Shown here piece by piece: positions 14,954 through 22,240 of a DNA stretch of 25,622 nt (position 1 is the stretch's first letter; each line of letters opens with the position of its first letter). The stretch spans positions 1 through 25,622 of the forward strand of contig CAZWJH010000029.1 in assembly GCA_964634755.1 (NCBI GenBank), given 5' to 3'. The notes beneath the pieces were generated by a model. The model worked only from the letters and a program-made list of their open reading frames with translations. It ran no database searches and was not told the DNA's origin. The stretch comes from JALXDT01 sp964634755. GTDB lineage: Bacteria; Acidobacteriota; Aminicenantia; JAMOAD01. A program made the position numbers and the translations under genes.

Positions 14954-16384
14954 ATGGGAATTAAGATTTTTGTAGGGGATGACAGTATCTCCACAAAAAA
15001 AGTAATTGAGATTGCTTCGGAGGGGAAAGATTGGAATTTAATGTTCTTTAGTGAGGGGGATGCACTTTTTGATGCTCTTGAAAAAGAAAAGCCAGAGCTA
15101 CTTTTTATCTCACACAACTTACCGGGTAAAAGTCTCTCCTTTATTTTAAAATGGCTGGAAGACAATCAAAAGACCACAAAAGTAATCATTATGAAAGGAG
15201 CTTTTGATGAGTCAATTGATCTCGGAACAGGTAAGGAATATGAAACTCTTGCCAAGCCTTTTTCTTCTGATCAATTCACAGAGTTAGTAGCAAAATTAAC
15301 AAAAAAAGAAGATGAAGGGTCTCTATCACTTCCCGAGGAAGAGGAAGAAGAACTATCTGTTCCAAAACTTCCGGAGGAAGAAGGTGAATCAGAGGGAGAA
15401 GAAGATGATGAATTAAAAGTTGAGATGGAAACTAAAGAAAGTGTGGGGGAAGAGTTTAGAACTGAAGGGATAGGAGTTTATCCTGTAAACAATGAAGAAG
15501 ATGAAGTCCAACCAAATGATGAAAAAACCAAAGAAAGTTCCACATTAGTAACATCTCCGGAAAATAATTTCGAAGAAGAGGAAGAAAAGGAAGAAGTAGA
15601 GAATCCTTTTTTAGATGATTCTTTTTCTGAAGAAGATCTAAATTTCACAGAAGAGGTTGAAAAAGAAGATTTCGAAAGCATAAAAGAAAATTTTGGAGAT
15701 GATGAAGCAGATTTTTCTTCCCTTAATAAAGAAATCGATGAAGAGGAGGATGAAGAAGAAAAGCTTAAGTTTGAAGAAGAAGAGATAAAAAAAATGGAAG
15801 AGGAAGAAGCCGAAGAAGAATCCAATAAAGAGGAACTCTTTTCAGAAGAGATTACCTCTGCTCCAACACTAAAGCTTGATGAAGAGAAAAAAGAGGAAGA
15901 AAAAAAGGATCTTGAACAAACAGTAATGTTTTCTGAGGAAGAAATTCAAAAAGCAGAAGCAGAAGAGAATAAGGAATTTCATAAATTTGAAGAGGACACA
16001 AACGAAAAAATAGAAGAGGAAGAAGAAATTAGGGAAGAAGTGAAAGAGGAGATTAAAGAAGAAGAGGTCACTGAAGCAGAAGAGAAAAAAGAAGAAATCT
16101 CCGAAGAAATGACAGAGGAACCCGAAGAGAGGGAAAAAGAAATGGCTGTTGATGAAAAGAAAGAGGAAGAAAAAGAAGAGAAAACAGTTCCCTCCCCAAA
16201 TGAAATGGATACTCAAGAACTTGAAGAAGAAAAAATTCCGATTAATGAAGAATTAATAAAAAAGATTACAGCTCAAAAAGTAGAAGAAATTTTGTGGGAA
16301 ATACTTCCCCCAATAGCAGAAAAAATCATCAAAGAAGAGCTTGAAAAACTAAAAAAAGAATTAACCGAATTAGAAGAAGAATAA
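14954..16384 (+). CDS. Acidic protein: degenerate receiver domain, disordered Glu-rich linker, PopZ-like C-terminal helix
   Basis: The start at ATG 14954 follows GAGGAGG by five bases. The same frame extends upstream to 14753, but that part runs through the sigma-54 promoter, the enhancer and the sigma-70 promoter. Residues 1-118 resemble a response-regulator receiver: MGIKIFVGDDSISTKKVI keeps the acidic pair (Asp9, Asp10), and LAKPF keeps Lys101. The phosphoacceptor position reads Ser53 (FISHNLPG) and the switch Thr/Ser is Lys81, so classical phosphorylation is unlikely. Residues about 119-425 are overwhelmingly Glu/Lys/Asp and probably disordered. The end (429-476; AQKVEEILWEILPPIAEKII then EELEKL) is an amphipathic helix pattern resembling the C-terminal oligomerisation helices of PopZ-type scaffolds. 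A scaffold or adaptor role is inferred. valS follows after 30 bp. Confidence 0.85.
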   Translation: MGIKIFVGDDSISTKKVIEIASEGKDWNLMFFSEGDALFDALEKEKPELLFISHNLPGKSLSFILKWLEDNQKTTKVIIMKGAFDESIDLGTGKEYETLAKPFSSDQFTELVAKLTKKEDEGSLSLPEEEEEELSVPKLPEEEGESEGEEDDELKVEMETKESVGEEFRTEGIGVYPVNNEEDEVQPNDEKTKESSTLVTSPENNFEEEEEKEEVENPFLDDSFSEEDLNFTEEVEKEDFESIKENFGDDEADFSSLNKEIDEEEDEEEKLKFEEEEIKKMEEEEAEEESNKEELFSEEITSAPTLKLDEEKKEEEKKDLEQTVMFSEEEIQKAEAEENKEFHKFEEDTNEKIEEEEEIREEVKEEIKEEEVTEAEEKKEEISEEMTEEPEEREKEMAVDEKKEEEKEEKTVPSPNEMDTQELEEEKIPINEELIKKITAQKVEEILWEILPPIAEKIIKEELEKLKKELTELEEE

Positions 16385-16414
16385 AAATTTAATTACATAA
16401 GAGGAGTCTTCACT

Positions 16415-19057
16415 ATGGAATTGGAGTTTGAGAAGGAGTATATTCCGCAAAATATCGAAAAAAAGTGGATCAAATTCTGGATTGAAAAAAGGATTTTTCA
16501 AGGAGATGAAAAATTCAAAGAAAAAAAATTCTCATTAGTACTTCCTCCCCCAAATGTAACAGGGACTTTACACATGGGACATGCCCTCGCTTTTACCATT
16601 CCTGACATAATAGTAAAAAGAAAGAAAATGCAGGGATATAATACTATGTGGCTTCCTGGAACAGATCATGCGGGAATTGCCACTCAAATAGTAGTTGAAA
16701 GAATGCTTGCAAAAGAGGGAATAAAAAAAGAGGATCTGGGGAGAGAAAAATTTTTGCAAAAAGTATGGGAATGGAAAGAAAAAAGTGAAAAAAGGATAAA
16801 AGAACAATTAACTACTTTAGGTCTTTCTCTTGACTGGTCACGATACAGATTCACTCTTGATGAAGGGCTTTCAAAAGCGGTAAAAAGGGTTTTTATAGAG
16901 CTTTATAATAAGGAATTAATATACAAAGGCAATTATATGGTGAATTGGTGTCCGCGCTGTGGAACTGCAATATCAGATCTTGAGGTTATTTATGAGGAGG
17001 AAAGAGGCAAACTCTATTATTTAAAATACCCTATAAAAGATAAAAAAAATGAATTTATCATTGTGGCAACAACAAGACCAGAAACAATGCTTGGAGATAC
17101 TGCAGTTGCCGTACATCCGGAAGACGAAAGATACAAAGATTTAATCGGAAAAACCTTGATTTTACCTCTTCAAAACAGGGAGATACCAATAATAGCCGAC
17201 AAGGTCGTTGAAAGGGAATTTGGGACAGGAGCTGTTAAAGTTACCCCTGCGCATGATCCTAATGATTTTAAGATAGGAAAAAGACATAATCTTGATTTTG
17301 TAAAAGTTATTAATGAAAAAGGAATTATGACAAAAAAAGCAGGGGAAAAGTTTAAAGGTTTAACAAGGGAAGAGGCAAGAAAGAAAGTAATTGAAGCACT
17401 TGAAAAAGAGGGGCTTGTGTTAAAGATAGAAGAGTATACCCACTCGGTAGGACATTGTCAGAGATGTGGAACTGTTGTGGAGCCAATGATTTCAAACCAA
17501 TGGTTTGTTAAAATAAAGCCTCTTGCGGAGCCTGCAATAAAAGCAGTTGAAAGTGGAAAAATAAAATTTATCCCAAAAAACTGGGAAAAAACCTATTTTG
17601 AGTGGATGTACAATATAAGAGATTGGTGTATTTCAAGGCAGCTTTGGTGGGGACATCAAATTCCCGTTTATTATTGTCAGGATTGCGGAGAGACAATTGT
17701 AAGTGAAGAAAATCCGAAAAAGTGTCTTAAATGCGGAAGCAATAATTTAAAACAGGAAGAAGATGTTCTTGATACATGGTTTTCCTCAGCCCTCTGGCCT
17801 TTTTCAACATTGGGTTGGCCTGAGGAAACGGATGATTTGAAAACCTTTTACCCAACAGATCTTATGGCAACAGGATTTGACATAATCTTTTTCTGGGTAG
17901 CAAGAATGATAATGATGGGCTTGGAGTTCGGAAAAGATATTCCTTTTAAAGAAGTATTAATTAATGGACTTATAAGAGATGAGCATGGCCAAAAAATGAG
18001 TAAAACAAAGGGAAATGTAATAGATCCACTTGATATGATAAATAAATATGGAGCTGATGCTTTAAGATTTACGCTTGCGATAAATGCAGTCCCCGGCATG
18101 GATATTTCAATATCTGAAAGCAGAATGAAGGGTTATAAAGCATTCGCAAATAAGCTCTGGAATGCTGCAAGATTTGTTTATATGAATACAAAAGAGCTTG
18201 AAAATAAGAATTTCAAGACACTTAATAAAGAAAATCTATCATTAGCTGACAGGTGGATTTTATCCACACTTCAAAGTGTAAAAAAGGAGATTAACATATC
18301 TCTTGATGAATATAAAATATTCAAAGCAGCTGATACAATTTATCATTTTGTATGGCATCAATACTGCGACTGGTATATAGAAGCATCAAAAAAAGAAATA
18401 AGAGAAGGAAATAAAGATACCTTACTTGTTCTGCTTTACACTTTAAAAGAAATAATTCAACTTCTGTTTCCATTTATGCCATTTATCTCAGAGGAGCTCT
18501 GGGAGAGATTCGAATTTTCAAGTAAAAGCATAGCTCTTTCAAACTATCCTAGACCTGAATATAAATGGAAAAACAGTGAAGCTGAAAATTTAATGAGTGA
18601 ACTTATTGAATTTGTATCAGGAGTAAGAAAAGTTAGAGCAGAAGCAGGAATAAATCCATCTGCCTATATTAACCTTTTAATTCTTCCTTCAAATGATAAT
18701 ACAAAAGAAAACATAGAAAAAAATGCAAAAGTTATTAAGCTTTTAACAAGAACAAAAGGATTTGAAATAATTGAAGGACACCCACAAGGAAGATATCTTA
18801 AAGGAGTATCATTAAACTGGGAATTTTTCATACCTGTGGAGGGATTAATAGAGGTAGAAAAGGAAATAAAGAGAATAGAAAAGGAAAAAACAGGTGTCGA
18901 AAATGAACTAAAATCAACGGAAGCAAGATTGAGAAACGAGAATTTTCTGAAAAAGGCACCCAAAGAAATAGTGGAGAGAACAAAAAGAAGAAAAGAGGAG
19001 TTAAAAGAAAAGCTTAAAAAACTTGAAAATACATTAAACATATTTAAAAATCTTTGA
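16415..19057 (+). CDS. valS: Valyl-tRNA synthetase
   Basis: The 880-residue protein is a class I aminoacyl-tRNA synthetase that charges tRNA-Val in the cytoplasm. Visible signatures are PPPNVTGTLHMGHAL with the HIGH-type HMGH at 53-56, DWSRYRFTLD, the CP1 editing segment TTRPETMLGDTAVAVHPED, the GTGAVKVTPAHDPNDF motif and the KMSKT loop at 527-531. CxxC pairs (CPRCG, CQRCG, CQDCG/CLKCG) are consistent with zinc binding. The anticodon domain is followed by the valine-specific C-terminal coiled coil (KEIKRIEKEKTGVENELKST onward). Length is normal for the family. A GAGGAG site precedes the ATG by about eight bases. It appears co-transcribed with the acidic receiver-like gene and overlaps the membrane-protein gene downstream. 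Confidence 0.98.
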   Translation: MELEFEKEYIPQNIEKKWIKFWIEKRIFQGDEKFKEKKFSLVLPPPNVTGTLHMGHALAFTIPDIIVKRKKMQGYNTMWLPGTDHAGIATQIVVERMLAKEGIKKEDLGREKFLQKVWEWKEKSEKRIKEQLTTLGLSLDWSRYRFTLDEGLSKAVKRVFIELYNKELIYKGNYMVNWCPRCGTAISDLEVIYEEERGKLYYLKYPIKDKKNEFIIVATTRPETMLGDTAVAVHPEDERYKDLIGKTLILPLQNREIPIIADKVVEREFGTGAVKVTPAHDPNDFKIGKRHNLDFVKVINEKGIMTKKAGEKFKGLTREEARKKVIEALEKEGLVLKIEEYTHSVGHCQRCGTVVEPMISNQWFVKIKPLAEPAIKAVESGKIKFIPKNWEKTYFEWMYNIRDWCISRQLWWGHQIPVYYCQDCGETIVSEENPKKCLKCGSNNLKQEEDVLDTWFSSALWPFSTLGWPEETDDLKTFYPTDLMATGFDIIFFWVARMIMMGLEFGKDIPFKEVLINGLIRDEHGQKMSKTKGNVIDPLDMINKYGADALRFTLAINAVPGMDISISESRMKGYKAFANKLWNAARFVYMNTKELENKNFKTLNKENLSLADRWILSTLQSVKKEINISLDEYKIFKAADTIYHFVWHQYCDWYIEASKKEIREGNKDTLLVLLYTLKEIIQLLFPFMPFISEELWERFEFSSKSIALSNYPRPEYKWKNSEAENLMSELIEFVSGVRKVRAEAGINPSAYINLLILPSNDNTKENIEKNAKVIKLLTRTKGFEIIEGHPQGRYLKGVSLNWEFFIPVEGLIEVEKEIKRIEKEKTGVENELKSTEARLRNENFLKKAPKEIVERTKRRKEELKEKLKKLENTLNIFKNL

Positions 19058-20496
19058 AAGTAAAAAAGAATGCGCTAAGCTTTTTGCTGCCTTTTTTTTT
19101 AATTTTTGTCCTCTTTTTCCTTTACATAAAGACTTTATCATTAAACTTTAATTTTGACGGAGTAGTTTATGCACTTTTCTTAAGAAATTCAATCATAACA
19201 AAATCACCTTTCTCCTTCCTCCATTATCAGCACTTATTGTACCAACCACTTTCATACTTTCTCTATAAAGCTCTTAAAATAAATCTTGATCCTCTGATAT
19301 TTTTAGAATTCGAATCACTTTTCTTTTCTATTCTCTCTCTTATTCTCTTCTATTTAACAATAAAAAAAATAACAAAAGATTTCATTTTTTCCTCAATCTC
19401 CATTTTATTTTTAGGCTTCTCACACATATTTTGGTATTACAGTGTTGAAGCTGAAGTTCATTCATTATCATTCTTATTAGTAGCCTTATCCCTTTACATA
19501 ATCTCTATAAAAGAGTGTAATTCAATAAGCTCACTTTTTGCGGGGTTACCTATACTTTCCCATGTGTTAAATACTTTCTATTTAATATCATACGGATTGC
19601 TAAAAATCATAAAAAAAGAAAAAGAGCTTTTAAAACAGTTTTTAATTTTAATTTCTATTCCCTCTCTCTCTTATCTTCTTCTACTCTTTTATCTGAAATC
19701 AAAAGGAAATTTAGCCTCATTTTTCAGCAAACGGTCCGCTGCCTCTTTAAGCCTTCCATCTTTAAAAGCTCTTTTCCAAAATATGGAATCCTTTGGTAAA
19801 TTTTTCTCATTAGGCTTAATTTCCTATCTTTTTGCCATTCTTTTTTGGGTCTTTATTTTATATATTCTTATAAAAAAAAGAAAAGATAAATTTGATTTTA
19901 TCCTTCTTTATTGGGTTTTATTTGCTTTTCTATTTCACCTTTTTTGGGAGCCATTTAACCCTGAACTAAAAGCACCTCTTTTAATTTTGTTTTTACTTGT
20001 TTTCCTAAAAGAGGTTTACAAAATAAAGAGGTGGAAAAATTTTATACTCTCCATATCAATAATTCTGCTCTTTTCCCTTAATTTTGGCTTTTTCAAATCA
20101 AATGCAGATGATAATAAAAATATCAATTATAAAATAGCAATAAGTATAAAAAAGTGTACACCGAAAAATTCTATCATTATCATAGGAGGAACTAAAAAAG
20201 GGTATGTTTTTGGGAAAGCTTATATTCCATACTTTTCTTTAAGAGAAGCGATTTCCCTGGATACCTATGGTAAAAAAATCAATAAAATAGATGTTAAAGC
20301 GATTTTTGAAAAAATCAGAATTTTTCAAGAAAAAAAGAAAGTCTTTATCCTAAATGATTACTTGGATAGTAAAGTTTCAAAAGAACTTTTTTCAAGCAGA
20401 AATAGCTATAAACTCTTTAAAGGAAAACTTTCTTCTCATCTCAAATTTATTTGCAATCTTGGACAGTACAAACTATACTATATAAAATCAAACTAA
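19054..20496 (+). CDS. Polytopic membrane protein, possible GT-C type glycosyltransferase
   Basis: The 480-residue frame starts at TTG 19054, overlapping the valS stop (TTGA). The nearby ATG at 19070 is out of frame and closes at once, so TTG with coupling to valS is the best start. The protein has about nine or ten hydrophobic segments over residues 8-350, then a soluble tail (about 355-480). The first extracytoplasmic loop has NFNFDGVVYALFLRN then HYQHLLYQPLSYFLY, a layout like GT-C lipid-linked-sugar glycosyltransferases (Asp in loop 1 after the first helix). I cannot confirm a catalytic motif. The C-terminal region has KNSIIIIGGTKKGYVFGKAY. The stop codon overlaps the stop of the opposing oxidoreductase gene, so there is no intergenic space. 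Confidence 0.75.
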   Translation: MKVKKNALSFLLPFFLIFVLFFLYIKTLSLNFNFDGVVYALFLRNSIITKSPFSFLHYQHLLYQPLSYFLYKALKINLDPLIFLEFESLFFSILSLILFYLTIKKITKDFIFSSISILFLGFSHIFWYYSVEAEVHSLSFLLVALSLYIISIKECNSISSLFAGLPILSHVLNTFYLISYGLLKIIKKEKELLKQFLILISIPSLSYLLLLFYLKSKGNLASFFSKRSAASLSLPSLKALFQNMESFGKFFSLGLISYLFAILFWVFILYILIKKRKDKFDFILLYWVLFAFLFHLFWEPFNPELKAPLLILFLLVFLKEVYKIKRWKNFILSISIILLFSLNFGFFKSNADDNKNINYKIAISIKKCTPKNSIIIIGGTKKGYVFGKAYIPYFSLREAISLDTYGKKINKIDVKAIFEKIRIFQEKKKVFILNDYLDSKVSKELFSSRNSYKLFKGKLSSHLKFICNLGQYKLYYIKSN

Positions 20497-21902
20497 CTTG
20501 ATTTTATTCTTTCTTCGTAAAACTTTTTGAGGTTTCCTATTAATGTGGGCTTTATTGGTTTTCTCATAGTCGCTGGCTTTGGTGTTTTTCCTTCAAGACT
20601 TTTTATTATATTCTCAATAATAGGCCCACATGTTCTTCCCTGACAATTTCCCATTCCAGCTCTTGTAAAGGTTTTTATAAAATTCATATCAGAAGGACCA
20701 ACTTCAATAGCTTCTTTAATCTTCTTCATACTAATATTTTCACATCTGCAAATCACAGTATTATCTTCAATGTTTTTATAGAATTCTAAAGGAACCGAGA
20801 AAACAGTATTAAAGTATTTTGAATACTTTATCGCTTTCTTTCTCTTTTTAACGAGTTTTTGAATCTTACTTTTGCCACTATTATCCAAAAGATTTAAGGA
20901 ATCCAAAAGAACAAGAGCCGAAAGTTCACCCTCAATCTGAGATTTCTCAGCCCCTCCGACTCCTGTAATTTCCCCGGATGCATAAATATTTTCATTTGAA
21001 GTTATTAATTTATCATCTGTCTCAACAACCCATCCACCCAAAGCTTCGTTATAGACAATATTAATTCCTGCGGATCTTGCAATCTCAAGATTGGGAACAA
21101 AGCCAAAACCAATTGCAAGAAGCTCTGTTTCTATACTTTTAACACTCTTTTCAATTACTCTCCCATCCTGCCCCATCTTCCCTACAAAGACTCTTTCAAC
21201 AGAATCATCTCCTTCTGCTTTTAAAACTCCCCATCCATACTTAATCGGAACATTATTACTTAAAATCTCCTCAAGATAAACAAAAGCTTCAACAAGCTTT
21301 GCAGGGAAATTCAAAAGCCCTTTTGAAAACACAATTTGATCTTTGAATTTTTTAAGTTCATAAATACCTTTAACCTTCCCCCCTGCTTTTAAGATTTCAT
21401 AAGCTACCGCATAAAGGAAAGGACCTGTACCAGCAAGAACAATTTCTTCTGCCGGTAAAACCCCATTACTTTTCAAAAAGACCTGAACAGCCCCCAAAGA
21501 AAAGACACCGGGAAGATCCCATCCCAGAAATGGGAAATACTTTTCCCGTACTCCGGTTGAGATAATGAGTTTTTTATAATAAATCAGGTCACTCCTTCCT
21601 TCTTTATCAAAAAGGATTTTATCTCCTTCATAGACACCAATCACAGTTGAGTTTTTAATAATTTCTACATTTGAATTTTTAAGTCCTTCAATCAGTTTTA
21701 AACCCTCTTTTTTTACAGCTGTTTTGAACTTTAGAAGCCTATCTTTAAAGTTTTCAGGCAATGTTCTTAAATACTGTCCCCCTAAAGACGGATTTTCATC
21801 TATTATAGCTATTTTCAAATCATATTTAGCAAGCACAGAAGCTGCTTTTAAACCTGCAACTCCGGCCCCTACTATTACAACATCATATTGCTTACTCATC
21901 AT
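20493..21902 (-). CDS. FAD-dependent oxidoreductase with C-terminal [2Fe-2S] (BFD-like) domain
   Basis: The start at ATG 21902 lies eight bases after GGAGGT (21916-21911); a TTG at 21905 is too close and a further ATG at 21899 too far. The 469-residue protein opens with the FAD dinucleotide fold (VVIVGAGVAG, GxGxxG at 12-17), then PSLGGQYLR, a second nucleotide-binding region around EEIVLAGTGPFLYA, and the ATG-like ENIYASGEITGVGG near the FAD. The C-terminus has CRC (Cys385, Cys387) and CQGRTC (Cys420, Cys425), the four-Cys BFD-like cluster. This matches HcnB / opine oxidase A / split sarcosine-oxidase-alpha dehydrogenases that oxidise amino-acid-like substrates. It overlaps the [2Fe-2S] gene by 11 bases. 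The substrate is unknown, and the usual DAO-family third subunit is not in the window. Confidence 0.9.
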   Translation of the reverse strand: MMSKQYDVVIVGAGVAGLKAASVLAKYDLKIAIIDENPSLGGQYLRTLPENFKDRLLKFKTAVKKEGLKLIEGLKNSNVEIIKNSTVIGVYEGDKILFDKEGRSDLIYYKKLIISTGVREKYFPFLGWDLPGVFSLGAVQVFLKSNGVLPAEEIVLAGTGPFLYAVAYEILKAGGKVKGIYELKKFKDQIVFSKGLLNFPAKLVEAFVYLEEILSNNVPIKYGWGVLKAEGDDSVERVFVGKMGQDGRVIEKSVKSIETELLAIGFGFVPNLEIARSAGINIVYNEALGGWVVETDDKLITSNENIYASGEITGVGGAEKSQIEGELSALVLLDSLNLLDNSGKSKIQKLVKKRKKAIKYSKYFNTVFSVPLEFYKNIEDNTVICRCENISMKKIKEAIEVGPSDMNFIKTFTRAGMGNCQGRTCGPIIENIIKSLEGKTPKPATMRKPIKPTLIGNLKKFYEERIKSS

Positions 21903-22170
21903 CAAACTCTACCTCCATTCCTTCTTCAACAAGAGTCATACAGGAACGAATATTAGGAACCCCGTTGACCGTAACAAGGCATTCAAAACACACTCCCATT
22001 CCACAAAACGGAGAATTATATCTACCTTTAAGTGCTTTCCCTCCGAATCTTTTATAACCGGCAGCCCATAAAGCGGCAGCAAGTGTTTCTCCTCTATAAG
22101 CTGATATTTTTTTACCATTAACTATAATTTCCACCTGCTCTTTTCTTTCTATCCCTTTAATCCTCTTCAC
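21892..22170 (-). CDS. Small [2Fe-2S] ferredoxin-like subunit of an FAD dehydrogenase
   Basis: The 92-residue protein starts at GTG 22170 with a weak AAGG seven bases upstream. It has the ferredoxin fold used in HcnA/SoxA N-terminal domains: VEIIVNGKKISAYRGETLAAALW, then Cys56, Cys61, Cys64 (FCGMGVCFEC) and Cys77 (IRSCM), spacing C-x4-C-x2-C-x12-C. It would pass electrons from or to the FAD subunit encoded next, whose start lies inside its last codons. Such modules occur fused in sarcosine oxidase alpha and separate in cyanide synthase and opine or hydroxyproline dehydrogenases. A promoter sits directly upstream, so the pair is its own unit although the sensor kinase precedes it on the same strand. 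Confidence 0.92.
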   Translation of the reverse strand: MKRIKGIERKEQVEIIVNGKKISAYRGETLAAALWAAGYKRFGGKALKGRYNSPFCGMGVCFECLVTVNGVPNIRSCMTLVEEGMEVEFDDE

Positions 22171-22196
22171 TTTACACCCTTAAAATATTAGTAATA

Positions 22197-22225
22197 AGTA
22201 TATCATTCTGTTCCTTTGATATCAA
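22197..22225 (-). promoter_or_regulatory. Sigma-70 promoter of the [2Fe-2S]/FAD pair
   Basis: On the minus strand TTGATA (22225-22220) and TATACT (22202-22197) are separated by 17 bp. Transcription would begin near 22190, about 20 bases before the GTG start. The -35 box lies within a small palindrome (TTGATATCAA), which could be an operator. Confidence 0.8.
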
Positions 22226-22240
22226 GAAATTTTCAATTAT

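Noticed and set aside
15478..16216. Minus-strand Ser- and Phe-rich frames opposite the acidic gene
   Set aside because: They are reverse images of repeated GAA/GAG codons, with no ribosome binding site and no domain resemblance.
15300..16380. GAA/GAG repeats as a possible tandem repeat or satellite
   Set aside because: No fixed period is visible; this is codon-level low complexity from an acidic protein region.
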